DNA of 64,000 nt. It comes from Piper betle. Lineage: Eukaryota; Streptophyta; Magnoliopsida; Piperales; Piperaceae. The notes below the pieces were generated by a model that made no database searches, was not told where the DNA came from, and worked only from the letters and a program-made list of their open reading frames with translations. The stretch spans positions 27,143 to 91,142 of the forward strand of contig JAURVB010014527.1 of the NCBI GenBank assembly GCA_033002965.1, given 5' to 3'. The translations under genes were made by a program, and so were the position numbers. Of this stretch, positions 1 to 11,790 are shown piece by piece; within the stretch, counting starts at the first letter, position 1, and each line of letters opens with the position of its first letter.

Positions 1-178
1 AGTTAGTTTGAAGATGAGCACCGCCCCAAAATCCAACGGAGGACAGCTCTCCGACCGCGGGCCCAAGCCACATCCCGGTGCTACAACCACACGTGCACCA
101 GTGCTCCTTCCACGTAGACACGGCCGACCAGACCCTCGATCGATCGCTTGCTTAATAGCGAAGGGTTTCCAACCTCCC
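1..178. other. upstream region of the PP2-B gene
   Basis: No coding sequence is supported here. The stretch contains a G-box-like core (ACGTG) at about 91-95, inside a C/A-rich tract. It should hold the proximal promoter of the F-box/PP2-B gene that follows. A similar G-box-containing tract is present near the other end of the window at about 63750-63800. Confidence 0.4.
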
Positions 179-186
179 ATAAATAT
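178..186 (+). promoter_or_regulatory. TATA-like box of the PP2-B gene
   Basis: CATAAATAT lies 173-181 bases before the first ATG of the F-box/PP2-B gene. A leader with no earlier ATG could start roughly 30 bases downstream. This is position and motif only; no transcript evidence was available. Confidence 0.35.
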
Positions 187-358
187 CCATAATCAGTCCC
201 TCGAATCCTTAATCCAATCCCATTCATTCATCTTCTCTGAGATTCCAATCAATCTATCAATCTTTTGTTTTTTTCTCTGACTGTTTTTTGGGTGATCTTC
301 TTTTGATCAATTGTGGGAGTGTGTGGGGTTCGTATTGCAATTTTGTGTTGGGGGATTG

Positions 359-1713
359 ATGGAGCTTTGTGGGTTACCGGAGGATTGCATCTCCCACGCC
401 ATCTCGTTCACGTCTCCGAGGGACGCCTGCCGGTTGGCCGCGGTCTCGGCAGGGCTCCGGGCGGCGTCGACGTCGGACGCCGTGTGGGAGAAGTTCCTGC
501 CGGCAGACTGCGCCGGCATCCTCGCACGAGCTGTGTCGCCGCCCCGGTTCTCCTCCAAGAGGGACCTCTACTTCCGCCTCTGTCAGCCCCTCCTCCTCGA
601 CCAGGGCCAAATGGTGAGTATCCTTTAATTGAAAATGCTGGGGCGGGAAGATCATTCGGTTTGTTATGTTTTTGAATTTCGTTGACTTTTCTTATTTGAT
701 GACGATTGACGATTTGATAGGAGATGATCCTTGTTCTGAATTTGCCTTCCCCAGAAAGAAAGAAAAAAGTAGATTAATATTTGTTGGAGTTTGCTTTTTA
801 TGTTTTCGAATTGTTGAATTTGGGTAATCCCTGTGTTTTAGATAGGACTACGTTGAACTAATCTGTCTTTTTTTTGGTTGCAGAGCTTTTGTTTGGAGAA
901 GTCAAGTGGGAAGCAATGCTACATGATATCTGCTAGGGGACTCACCATCGTGTGGGGAGACGCTGAATATTATTGGAGGTGGGCACCATTACCAGAATCA
1001 AGGTTAGCACTCCTCCGCCAATGAGTGTGTTAGAGAATATCCAGTGCCATGAGGCGGAAATTTCAATGTATCTATTCTCTTACAGGTTTTCAGAAGTGGC
1101 TGAGCTCTTGAACGTATGTTGGTTGGAGATTGAAGGCAAATTCAACACTCGGATGCTGTCTTCGAAAACATGGTATGCTGCATATCTAGTGATAAGGATC
1201 CATCCTGATGCGTACGGTCTGGATGCGCGTCCTGCAGAGGTGTCGGTGAAGCTGGGGGGTAATACGTCCATCCGTATCGTTCACTTGCGAAGACATGACG
1301 CTGAGAGTAGTCGCACGCATTCCTTTTTTGGCATTCGTCAATGGCACAGGTTTAGGAGAATGATAGTTTAGTTTTGGCATCAGGTTTTATATGCCATAGC
1401 TGATAACAGTTTTAGGACGTAGTTTGCTAATGTACTGTACATTACTTTTTCTGGTCATAGGCTTTCTCAAAATAGGATCCCACGGCCCGAGCCCACCACC
1501 CCTCCCGTGTTTGATGGTAAAGTTCCTCAAAGCAGAGCGGATGGTTGGATGGAGATTGAGTTGGGTGAGTTCTACAATGACATTGGTGAGGACGGAGAGG
1601 TAGAGATGACCTTGATGGAGACCGAAGGCGGAAATTGGAAGAGAGGCCTTATCATCGAAGGGATTGAGATCAGGCCCAAAGCAGAAACTGGGGTTGTGAT
1701 CATTGATGATTAA
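359..1713 (+). CDS. F-box protein of the PP2-B (phloem protein 2-like lectin) family
   Basis: Four exons read in one frame: 359-613, 884-1002, 1086-1349 and 1461-1713, all with GT-AG introns, giving 296 residues. Residues about 3-47 form an F-box (LPEDCISHAISFTSP, then AVWEKFLP), which in this family binds SKP1 in an SCF ubiquitin ligase. Residues about 95-290 form the PP2 lectin domain: CYMISARGLTIVWG, WLEIEGKFNTRMLS, YAAYLV, then GWMEIELGEFYND and GLIIEGIEIRPK close to the C-terminus. Length and order match Arabidopsis PP2-B members (about 250-300 aa). The start is the first ATG of the leader and directly precedes the F-box. Proteins of this family are cytosolic or nuclear substrate receptors, and the sugar-binding ones recognise N-glycans; the ligand here is unknown. 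No disabling mutation is seen. Confidence 0.9.
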
Positions 1714-3227
1714 TCCCCCCCCCCTGCCCTTGTTTTCTTTTATAAAATGTTCAGATGTAAGAAAGATTTAGATATTTTACTCTCTTTACTCATTACTGTT
1801 CTTTCTTCATTTCCTTCACCATTTCAACTGTCGGTCATTCCTTCATGTGCCTCAGATTAGGGGCCTGAGAGACTAATTTTCTTGTAATGCTGACTCTAAG
1901 GCAATCCAGTGAAGAGCCTTCGGTTGATTGTTCAAGTCTGTATCTATGCTACCATTTTGTTAATTTTAATTATTTTTTTAAGGGAGCCATAATTAATTTA
2001 AATTTGTCAAAACCTGTGTATGTATATCCAAGCCTAGTGAATGAGCCGAGATCAACTAAGAACTTCTCTTTGGTGTCTAAGTTTGGTTTGTATTTAATTT
2101 AATAAGTTTTGAGCCAGACCAAGTCTTTTCTTGGCTCGACCAAGTAAGGTTCACTTAGCTTAAAATTTTTCTATCAACCAACAAAATATAGTATCTTTTA
2201 AAATTTTATGGGTCCAAATAGTAAGCTAAGTAATATATACGGTAGACATTAGAACTAAGCTATTTTATCAAGTTCATATATATTGAGTTTCAAAGAGAGT
2301 TAATTTTGAATGAAAACGATTATGCGTTCAAAATTATGTTTTTACTTCTAGAGTTATTTGCATTATTTTAATTATTATTACATCGTATCTAATTTTGATC
2401 CTAAATAATTTTATGGGTGCATAAATATTTATTTTACTTAAGATTTACATTGATGTTATTTATTATTTTATTTGAAAAATATTGAAGTTCTAATTGACTT
2501 AAATATCTTAAAAAACTGAGATATCCAATTTAAATATTTATCATACCTATTTAATTAATTTAATTTTTTTACATATTTTTAGTTTTATATAAAAGTAAAT
2601 ACCTACTTAATATAGGATTCTTTTTAATTAATTATTTATTCATTATCATTTGTTAGTAGGAAAACATTATTACAATATAATTAAACTTAATTTTTAAATT
2701 TTATAAAAGTAATTAATTCTATTTTAATTGTAATAAATTCTATTTCATTAACTAGTTCTGAACATATGTGCGGATACTTGGTTTGTTAAATTAATAATTT
2801 AAAAACGAATATTTATTTGAATTTTAAAATAATAAACACAAACCAAACCAAATAAGATGAGTTTTTCTCGTGAACTAATTTGATTGTACTCTTAAATAAA
2901 TCTAATCCTATCATTACCTAATGAATTCATCAAAGCCTCGTCCACATTGAACTCATGCATTTGTGGGAGCCTCATCGAGCTGCCCCTCTATTTTATTTTA
3001 GTAAACACATTTAATTCAACCGCACAACAATTGGTTTGTATTGAAACAAGTGACGAGTTCAAGGTTTTTTTCGAGTTTTTTCTATCATTTCTATGTTGAT
3101 AAGGCTAAGAGAACTTTTTGCGGTTATCCTATGTAAATCTTGATAACCTTGGCTTAAGCTTAATAGACAAACTAAGTTTTTTTTTAGGCATCACAAACTA
3201 AGTATCATTCATAGCTTTAAATACTAT
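1714..3227. other. AT-rich intergenic sequence
   Basis: This is the 3' flank of the PP2-B gene followed by strongly AT-rich DNA. Around 2030-2150 there are degenerate phrases (gagccgag, gagccagacc) resembling the ends of the GAGC-rich hAT-type MITEs found elsewhere in the window, but no clear terminal repeats or target duplication. I see no gene. Confidence 0.5.
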
Positions 3228-4106
3228 ATTATACCACTGAATTATAATCGTCATATCGTGTACCGCACTCACTTCTTGTACATTTAAGCTTTTGTATCAT
3301 TTTAATCAGTACATAATATTTTAATATGAGATTTTTACAAAATCCTTTATTTTTTGTTAAAAATCACAGTATTTAATAAAAACATTAATGATAAAACATA
3401 TTTTAATATTTAATGAAAATATTTCATTTGTAATTTTAAAATTTGGTTGAATATAATTCATCTCTGTTGAACCAAATATACCTTGTACCAATTATAAATT
3501 TGGAATAGTTGTTGGTACAATATTTTTAATTATGAACAATTAAATTATTTATATTTGCATTTATCTATGTAAATTTGAAGTATTAAAATCTATTTAACTG
3601 ATCCAAACAAATAGAAGATGTGAGTTGTATAAGCTAATAGAATTCATGTACATAAGGCTCTATTTTTTGAATTATACCACTAAATTATACTCGGCATACA
3701 GTGCATTCAATTCTTATATATTTAAGCTTTTTTACTATTTTAATCAATACATAATTTTTTAATATGACATTTTTACTAAATCCTTTATTTTTTGTTAAAA
3801 ATCAAGGTATTTAATAAAAATATTAATGATAAAATATATTTTTAATATTTAATGAAATATTTTATTTGTAATTTTAAAATTTTGTTGAATCTAATTCGTC
3901 CCCTTTGAACCACGTATACCATGTACCTGTTATAAATCTGAAATAGTGGTTGGTACAATATTTTTAATTACGAAACAATTAAATTATTTATATTTACATT
4001 TATCTATGTAAATTTTAAGTATTAAAATTTATCTAACCGATCCAAACAAATAGAAGATGTGGGTCGTATAAGCTATTACTCATGTACATAAGGCTCTATT
4101 CTTTGA
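3228..4106. repeat. tandem duplication, two units of about 440 bp
   Basis: Unit 1 is 3228-3670 and unit 2 is 3671-4106. Both start with ATTATACCACT and end with AAGGCTCTATT(T/C)TTTGA, and they stay alignable along their whole length with scattered substitutions and small indels (period 443, second unit 436 bp). Both carry the same internal landmarks, for example GATCCAAACAAATAGAAGAT near the 3' end. No coding potential is seen. The divergence suggests an old direct duplication rather than an assembly artefact. Confidence 0.9.
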
Positions 4107-4865
4107 TTTTTTTGCTAGATTTACCTCACGAAGAATCTACAACTTCAAGTCGATTTGTGTAAATCTGTGCTGTTGAGATCATTGAGGTCATGAAACCCAC
4201 AGACACATTATAAAAAAGGTTTGGAAGTAACTACTATGGGGCTCTTCATATTTTAATGCCAATATTAGGTTATTTAAATATTCTAAAAAACCTATATAAA
4301 AGTAAAGAGTTGTTTGTATGACGATAGGATTTACAAGGCCTGCTCCTCAATTCCTGGATAACAGATCATAAACCATGCAATTGAGTTGAATTCCTCATAT
4401 TTACAAGGCAACAAGGCAAAAACTGGAGTCGGTACCCGGTAGGGTTAGTTCTCCACATTTCTCGAGTCTTTGACGGCGGGCAGGTGTGGCGGATTCGTGT
4501 AGCCCGTTGAAACCGCCCATTCAATAAAGTCAGGTTTGCCGCTAACGCGGTTGAGTGGTCTGCTTCCAAGTCTCATCATCCTCTCTAGAAGAACGAGCAT
4601 ACATAGAATATTAGCAGCAGCAGCCCAAATTAGACTTCGCCCATCTTAGATACCATCTAAACAAATATCAAAGTAATTCTCAACAAAAAGTTTTGTAATT
4701 TGAATGTGCGATAGGAGTGCACTGGACGTTCACATATTAAAAGAAGAAATGAACGTCTAAGCCGCATTTACTATGCTTTTACTAGTACAACAAATGACGG
4801 GGACAATTGAATGTGAACAGGGGAGTCTTCCTCCACCTCTCCGTCGTCCGTCCAAATCCGCTGCT
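4107..4865. other. intergenic sequence upstream of the VAMP gene
   Basis: No gene is supported. A more GC-balanced patch at about 4370-4570 is open on the minus strand for 67 codons, but the peptide matches no family I recognise and no splice partners are evident. The 3' part should contain the VAMP promoter. Confidence 0.4.
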
Positions 4866-4872
4866 TATAAAT
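4866..4872 (+). promoter_or_regulatory. TATA box of the VAMP gene
   Basis: TATAAAT sits 177 bases before the VAMP start codon, in a region that changes from mixed composition to a pyrimidine-rich leader. The spacing suits a transcription start near 4900 with a leader of about 140 bases. This is a motif and position inference. Confidence 0.4.
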
Positions 4873-5042
4873 TGGTTAAGTTTGTCTTTTATTTGACTCT
4901 GCTTTCCTTGTACGAAAAGGAAGCTCCCACAACTTTGATTGATCGATTGGTTGTTGATCTTTAGGTGATCGCCTTGTGCTTCTTTTGAGGGTACGTACGT
5001 ACCTGTAGTTGATCAATTGGGGGGTGGGCTGAATTCGGATCG

Positions 5043-6572
5043 ATGGGGCAGCAGGCGTTGATCTACACTTTCGTGGCCCGGGGGATTGTGGTGCTGGCGG
5101 AGTACACGGAGTTCACCGGCAACTTTGCCAACATAGCCGCGCAGTGCCTCCAAAAGCTTCCCTCCGGTAACAACAAGTTCACCTACACCTGCGATGGCCA
5201 CACCTTCAATTTCCTCTCCCATGACGGCTTTGGTATACAACTTCTTCTTATTCACTTTGACTAATTATCCTATGTACGTAATCAGTTAAATTTTGTTGGG
5301 TTATGTTGTTTTTCTTTCCATGTTTTTGATGGGATACGAATGAGATCATTTAATTTGCCGCTGCTATGTTTTTGCGTTAGCAAGTGGAGAGATTGGTTTG
5401 TTATCTGTTTTGGTGGGTCATGAGTAGAAGAAAGGTATTTGAATTTGTGAATCTTAGTTTTCCTATTTAGTTCGTAACAGTACGAAACAAATAGAAACTT
5501 GTGTGCATGTGTGATTTTGTTTTTGCGCTTATGATTCCGCCTGCATCAGAGCTACACAGTTGTTCATTTTGTGGTTTTGTGTCGAGTTGCAGTGTATTGT
5601 GTTGTTGCCGTGGAGTCCATTGGAAGGCAGATTCCTTATGCTTTCTTGGAGAGGATCAAGGATGACTTCAACCAGCGATATAGTGGTGGGAAGGCAGCAA
5701 CTGCTCTGCCTGGCAGCCTTAATAGAGAGTTTGGGTGGGTAATTTTGTTGTGGATCGATGTCATATAGAAAAAAGTTGATGGTGGTTTTTTTGGTCGCAT
5801 CATTCTAAGCAATTTGAGTTTTCTTACTGAAAAAAAAACATTTAGGCCCAAGATGAAGGACCACATGAAATATTGTGTAGATCATCCCGAAGAAATTAGC
5901 AAATTGTCCAAAGTGCAAGCTCAGGTTTCTGAAGTCAAAGGAGTGATGATGGAGAATATAGAGAAGGTTGGTTTGTTATACCAATTTCTTCACCCAATAC
6001 ATTATGTTGCAATTTGTTGATTTTATAGTTGACCACATTATTCATCTTTTCTATAAAAGGGTTTAGTCTTTATTGCAGTTTTTTTACCAAAATACCTTTC
6101 TTCTAATCTGGTCTTTATTTTAAATAGAAGAAATAATTATGAGCATCTTTTCACAGGTTCTTGACCGTGGCGTGCAACTTGAGGTTCTAGTGGACAAAAC
6201 AGAAAATCTTCGCTCACAGGTTTGGTGACCTGTTACCCCCTTTTTTATCTCCAAATGGCATTTTGATTGCATTGGAAAATTTTAAATTTTGATTGTAAAC
6301 TGTTATATCATTCTTTATAACATTCCATCTTATCAATGGTATGCTACAAACTGATACTTTTGTTTTTAATAAATTCATCACTGTGCATTGGGTACTTCCT
6401 TCTAAATTATTTGCCATCTTGTTTTCAGGCCCATGATTTCCGGACACAGGGTACTCAAATTAGAAGAAAGATGTGGTGGCAAAACATGAAGATAAAGCTG
6501 ATAGTGCTCGGCATTATCATCGCATTGATCCTTATCATAGTTTTGTCCGTTTGTCGTGGGTTTAACTGTTGA
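5043..6572 (+). CDS. vesicle-associated membrane protein, VAMP721/722-type R-SNARE
   Basis: Five exons, 5043-5232, 5593-5734, 5846-5966, 6157-6219 and 6429-6572, join without frame breaks and encode 219 residues, matching the roughly 220 aa of plant VAMP72 proteins. Residues 1 to about 115 are the longin domain (start [14 protein letters not shown], then [13 protein letters not shown] and [21 protein letters not shown]). The SNARE helix follows, with the R-SNARE arginine in VLDRG and the conserved [12 protein letters not shown]. The C-terminus is one membrane anchor ([19 protein letters not shown]) with a short lumenal tail. Family role: v-SNARE on secretory and endosomal vesicles fusing at the plasma membrane or cell plate. 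The start is the only ATG before the longin domain. Substitutions from the common sequence (for example WW where WL is usual after RRKM) are mild. The gene looks intact. Confidence 0.95.
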
Positions 6573-7200
6573 GGAGCTGGAATGGAAGCCTTCTAGGGCT
6601 GCTGTTTATAGCATCTTGATCTGGGATCATTGTTTCTATCTTAATTTTTTCCACCATTAATGACTCACTTCATCATTTTTCACACATTTAATTGTCTAAA
6701 TGGTGGGAAGTATTTCATCTGCTGTGCATTTGTATGTTGATTTTTTTGTTATTCACACAGTTTTGTACGTGATGAACGACATGTAATAGTGTTTCTTGCT
6801 TGTTAGTTCTGGCTTGTCGCATCTCCTCTGTTTCATTTATATCTTGGTCAGTTGATTTGAGAATTATGTTAATTTTTGAACAAGAGGGTGAGTGGGTGAA
6901 CATTTTGAAGCCTTCCTTTTCGTATTCTAGTCAGATTAGAGGTCTGATGGAGATTAAAACGATTGCTTGTATGGTGAACTGGTGAAAATGGCCACACTTC
7001 CTCTAAGCGGCTTAGTGATGAACGCCTATCTGATTTGCAGCGAGAAATTGTCGATCATGAATTAGATTCGTGAGTTAGTGTAGGTGTGAAACATGGTGTG
7101 AATCGTACGAAGATGGGTTGCATAACATTCTTACCCGACATTAATTCAGAATTCAATTGCGGAGCACTGTGATTTCCTCATTTTTTGTCTAGTCCTCATT
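6573..7200. other. 3' flank of the VAMP gene
   Basis: This is untranslated and intergenic sequence. I see no further gene. Short open stretches on both strands have no recognisable domains. Confidence 0.4.
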
Positions 7201-7254
7201 GTCCCTCCCTCATAATGGAAAATACGAGTCAGGGAAAAAAATTAGTGAGTTGTA

Positions 7255-7720
7255 CGCAAAAGGGCAGCTCATAAAATCCTAATTATAAATGCAGAAGAGT
7301 TATGACTAGTAGGATAAATATTTCAAGCCAATAGTTTCTCTAGTTATTCTTCATTGCAATGAAAATCGGAGCAAGAGAGAACTCTTGTACGTTCGTAAGA
7401 AAGCAACTCATAAAGTCCTAATTACGAATATAGACGAATTCTGATTCATAACATAAGTCTGTCAAGTAAATAATTACAAATACAGAAGAATTCTGATCCA
7501 CAAAACAAATTTCAAGAAGTCATTTTGCCTCACCTTAAAAAACCAAAGGTTGGATCGAAAAACCCCTAATCTCGCTTCTCTTATTTGTGTCTTTTAATTT
7601 GACTAATAAGTAATAAGGGAAGCACATAAGGCCCTGATTACGAATCGAGAAGAGTACTGATTCATAACATAAATCTCTCAAACCACTGATTACGAATGGG
7701 GATGAATTCAAATTTACCAT
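7255..7720. repeat. degenerate repeats of about 40 bp
   Basis: A phrase of the form cctaattacgaatayagaag, followed by attctgattcataacata, recurs at about 7275, 7420, 7475, 7640 and 7685, with unequal spacing and substitutions. The block therefore looks like a worn set of related repeats, possibly the remains of a larger repetitive element. No gene is seen in it. Confidence 0.5.
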
Positions 7721-8806
7721 ATATATTATTCAAATTTAGGACATATGGCTCCACTCATTCAGGTCCGCAAGACTCTTATTTTACTTTTATGTTTGGCTTT
7801 TTAGTATTACATTTAATCATGTTTTATATGATAAGATGATGATTGCATCATTTTTATTGGATACCTCCGATGCCTGACTATTTAGTTACATTTTATCGTA
7901 AGTTTAATAAAACTATATAGATGAGATTTTTTATTAGTTTTTGAATTAAAGCTCAAGAAATATACGATCCACGCATCTTCCTTAAACTTATTATATAAGT
8001 ACATACATTTTATAGATTTTACGAATAATAGAGTGAGCAGTACGAAGATATGCATATTGCACTACTACCTCTTCTACCTTTAAGTAGTACAATGTATCCA
8101 GGGTACTACAAATGCAACGCATTTTCAAAAATTGTGACACATTGATTCCAAGCCACAAGGGTATTGTGACAGGTGATACATGGAAGATGTGAGAGCATAA
8201 GCAATATATGAATATTTTTATGTACTATGGAATGATATGTGGTCCCATTGGACTTCGCTTACCACCTTGCATGATTCTGAAAGTTTGTATAACTTTTTCG
8301 TGAGTGTTTAAATACCCTATTGTCAGTAATGTTATATTCTTAATCTCTATAGACCAGTAATCAACTCTTTGATTAGTGATATTTTTTCTAATATAGTTAG
8401 TTGTTTAGTCTTTTAACTGGCATAGACGGACAGATTGAAAGGCTCATGGTGGGGGATTTCGTATTGTATTTGTGTTAATTACTAAATTAATATAATATAA
8501 AATTTAGATGTAGTATGTTACGGGAATAAGCCCTGAAGTTATATGAACTTGTATGATTCAGGATAAGTTAATTGTTTGTTGTTGTGCACATACGTTTTAT
8601 ATATCATTATATTATTATTGTGAGGCAGATACATTTTAGGGCACTCTAACCATCGTTTATAAGGTATAAGCTTCAAAGTCCCAAAACATGTTGAGGAGTT
8701 TACCAGGCACACGAAATATATTTGTTGCAATTGTGTGTGTGATAAAGAAACGTGGATATGAGAAGCATACGGTTCACACCGCATGAAGACCCATGTAAAG
8801 TCCGCG
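7721..8806. other. AT-rich intergenic sequence
   Basis: I see no recognisable gene. The minus strand at 8539-8784 is open for 81 codons but carries no domain I recognise. Confidence 0.35.
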
Positions 8807-9440
8807 TGTTAGGGTTTGATGCCCTAATATCCGATGATGTCATGTTTAGTTATTTTATTATTTTCTCATACATGTTGGGTATCTGAAATAGGTAACCACA
8901 TCCCTTGTTTAAATTATTTGCATTCATTCGCATCTACGAAATTAAGAAATGTAACGAATAATTTGAAATAAGTAGTAAGAAAATATTCATGTCATAGCAT
9001 GCAACCTCAAAACTATAGCACGGGTGCACGTCTTCTGTAGTTGAGAGTAATCATCAGCATTTTTAAAGTCACCACTCATAGTCGTAAAGAAGGTTCTGCC
9101 TCTATTGTGGCTAAAGGTGATCATATAAGATCCTTTAAGTTTAAGAACCTCTCTATGCTAGTATGAATCAACGTGTATATGTGATAAAACCCTGTATAGT
9201 TGTCCGTCTTAAGCCTCCTTGAGGGCTAAGATCCGCTTCTGTAAAGTTTATATGAGAATAATCCAACGAATAGTTTTCAAATTATAACATTGTATTTCGG
9301 TCCACCCTCGGGTAAAGAATAATATTAATCTCTTTTGTAAAATCCAATTATTGTTGATAAAATGTGCACAAATACTAATATATCCAAGATGTTGCTTACT
9401 CGTCCACATAACAGTTATAAATGAAAATAAACCTATGTGA
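8807..9440. mobile_element. possible LTR fragment next to the hAT relic
   Basis: Begins with TGTTAGGGTTTGATGCCCTA, a short inverted repeat starting in TG that resembles the start of some plant Copia LTRs. The following 600 bases are non-coding and of even composition. No primer-binding site, second LTR or target duplication is visible, so the assignment rests on the terminal motif only. Confidence 0.2.
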
Positions 9441-9466
9441 TTATAAAATAGGTTTGAAATTGTGGC

Positions 9467-9900
9467 TCAAAAAGAATTATAATTTTTTATCACAACACCT
9501 CGACCGATATTCCGGGGGATAAGAACATATCCGAGAGTGAGATATTGATTCCACTCGGCAAACCATGGATTTTCATATAAAGAAAAGGATAATTTCATGT
9601 AAACAATTATTTTCATTAATATAGATCGCATCATTTTGGGAACTAACATAGAATGCAAAGGACTTTCAACACCAATATTGCTCTCAATCGTAGATAACCT
9701 AGTTTGCTTAGGATTTTTAGAGCATATTTTTTGGCATGTCGAGTTAAAGAAAATTTACTACCTTGAACAATAGCTAAATATGTAGAACAATACATACATT
9801 GCATTTTTGCTTTTTTTGTTGCGTCATCGATAACTCGATCAACATGCTCTCACACGCTAGATTGTTTCTACTATGATTTGACCTTTGTCGTGGTGGTCGA
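9467..9900 (-). pseudogene. hAT transposase remnant (BED zinc finger and N-terminal catalytic region)
   Basis: Minus-strand frames contain two transposase blocks in the right order. First, about 9900-9720 reads EHVDRVIDDATKKAKMQC, then MYCSTYLA, then LTRHAKK: a BED zinc finger with the Cys pair and the His close to it. Second, about 9665-9467 reads KIIVYMKLSFSLYENPWF followed by AEWNQYLTLGYV, which matches the conserved region of plant hAT transposases where MIIxHExPFS-x-VE normally stands. Stop codons and frame changes separate the blocks, and the C-terminal RNase H-like and dimerisation parts are missing. It cannot encode an active transposase. Confidence 0.65.
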
Positions 9901-10220
9901 GGGAGCTTCAACATCGGCACTACCACTTTCCCTTGGTTGGGTCTCATCATCTTGGGGAACAACTTATTGAGGATCATTGGAAATAACATCATGTGGCCCT
10001 AGTCTGGGATCGTCTACATTGTCACTATATTCAAACTCGTGGATAATATGACGATCATTGTAGAAAAATGATGTTATTTTAAGTTTGAGAGATATCCAAA
10101 GTTAAAAAGTTTTAAAAAAATTGAAAGATTTGAGAGAATAAAAATTAGAGAGTTTGAAAGAATTGAAAGTTAGGAGAGAATGAGAGTTTAAGAATGTTGT
10201 AATTAATTTTTTAAAAGTGG

Positions 10221-10232
10221 CCTCTATTTATA
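10221..10232 (-). promoter_or_regulatory. TATA box of the hAT relic
   Basis: The minus strand reads TATAAATAGAGG, about 400 bases inside the transposon end and about 320 bases before the zinc-finger block. This is the expected place for the transposase promoter. Motif-based only. Confidence 0.4.
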
Positions 10233-10646
10233 GAGTGGGCTGGGTAATTTTTTTAATATTGATTTTTGAAAATAGTGAGGGAGGGCTCTCTCGCTCCCCA
10301 ACAAAGGCTGTCTCATGAAGAGAGCCCAAGTCCCAATGGCCGTTCCCAGTGAGCTTAGCCCACTTAGCCTAATGGGTTAAGTATACTGGGCTATATATCA
10401 TAATTTTTTTAAAAATATGTTGGGCCCATTTACGAGTTCAAGCCCAACATTATTGGGCCCAACCCAAGCTCGAGCTCAGAGCCTAGCCGAGCAGAGCCAG
10501 GCTCACGAGCCAGAAACTGAGGCTCGGCTCGGTTCGGCTCGGCTCAGGCATTATGGTCTGGCTTAGAGCAATCTTGAACACGAGCCAAGCTCAGCTCCAG
10601 AAAAAAAACGTGGAAGCTCGGTTCGCCTGCCATCCCTATGAGAGGG

Positions 10647-11157
10647 GCGTCAAGTGATGAGTTTTGAGGAGAGTAGTTAAGTAATGTTTTAATTTAGTCC
10701 ACGGGTGCCAAATGATTTTTTCCATACACTATTCAGATACTGCAACCATCTGTCTCAAAATCTTGCTTCCATGGAGGACATGAACAGCCAGATATCCCCT
10801 TAAAACGGGAAGGAGGGACACGGCCGAAACCAGTACTTAAATTGACCTCAACCACAAAAAAATTTAAACCGAAACGCCATGAAAAAATAACAAAGCTCTT
10901 TTAAAAGGGTAGAAGTCCAATTTACGAAGGCGAGTTCCTTTATTACACATAAACATCTACAAAGAGAAATGCTTTTAACACGGATAAATTTTCTCCACCA
11001 CTTTGCCCACTTTAAAAGTTTAAATATAGTTTGATTCAATCAATTATAGGAAAAATAGTTTTGATGAATATCAAATGAAGGTAAATAGTTGGAGAAAGAA
11101 ACCATGATTAATTTACAGGTGATGCACATAACTCTACAGATTAAACACTTCGACTAA
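10647..11157. other. intergenic sequence
   Basis: Spacer between the hAT terminus and the TPR pseudogene. No gene, RNA or clear repeat is seen. Confidence 0.35.
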
Positions 11158-11790
11158 TTAACATGCAAGCTGATCTTGAAAGGAAGAGATCTCTTCAAAG
11201 ATAGGCAACCTCCGAGATCGAGAGGGAGTCCACTCATTTATCCTCAGATCCAAGCCCTCATACGGAGATGGCCCAATCTCACTTAGCAGCTCCAAAGCAC
11301 GACTCAACGTTTTATCCTCGCCGGCATATACTGCTTGAGATTGGCTTTGAAGCACATCCAAGAGGACATCTCTGGCCTCATCAACACGCTTCTGTTTCAT
11401 GACGCAGAGAGCAAGATTGCACCCTTTGTTGCCGTCCGGTTCAATCACCAGAGCCTTCCGGTAGACGGCTTCTGCTGCTTGGTAGTTAGACTGCTGCATG
11501 TAAGCCCACCCCAGATTCCCCTGCGCATGTAATGAGCAGAAAATTGTCACTTCTGTGGTTGAGAAGCTTTGGTAATTTGGAGGGTTGAGAGTGATAAAAA
11601 GTATTGTCAATGTCCTGCAAACGTCATGCTTGAAGGAGAATTAGATTTTCTTGCCGTGACATCGCGCGGTCTTCGTTGTCCTGCCGTTCAACACCTCCCT
11701 TCGCTGATCATTTGGAGCTTCTGCTTTAGTAGCTCAATCTGTTCTTCTATCATCCCGCATTTCTGCAGTTCATCAGGTGATAGGCCGTGT
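11158..11790 (-). pseudogene. POLLENLESS3/MS5-like (SDI-type) TPR protein, broken
   Basis: The last exon (11520-11158) is well preserved: GNLGWAYMQQSNYQAAEAVY, then NKGCNLALCVMKQ-RVDEA, ending RRLPIFEEISSFQDQLAC. That C-terminus is diagnostic of POLLENLESS3-LIKE/SDI TPR proteins. A preceding exon at about 11780-11610 reads KCGMIEEQIELLKQKLQMIS. There, one extra G in a GGG run shifts the frame before the expected GEVLNGRTTKTA segment. A TAA replaces a residue after HGKKI, and the upstream TPR exons are missing or unrecognisable. Intact family members act in male meiosis exit or in sulphur-deficiency responses. This copy looks like a 3' fragment of such a gene, probably non-functional. Confidence 0.75.

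Larger units (their letters stand above)
9440..10638 (-). mobile_element. 5' part of a hAT-superfamily transposon (truncated)
   Basis: Read on the minus strand, the element starts at 10638 with TAGGGATGGCAGGCGAACC, a typical hAT terminus. A subterminal region rich in GAGCC/GGCTC repeats follows (10450-10620), then an A/T-rich leader with a TATAAATAG box, then transposase remnants. The sequence after the terminus (tgagaggg, 10639-10646) would be the 8-bp target duplication, but I could not find its partner or the other end. The element therefore seems truncated on its 3' side, where unrelated sequence begins near 9440. Confidence 0.7.

Noticed and set aside
4366..4569. 67-codon minus-strand frame in a GC-balanced patch
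   Set aside because: No domain, no exon partners and no similarity to a family known to me.
8807..9440. Firm assignment as a Copia LTR
   Set aside because: Only the start motif supports it; no second LTR, primer site or target duplication, so it is listed at low confidence only.
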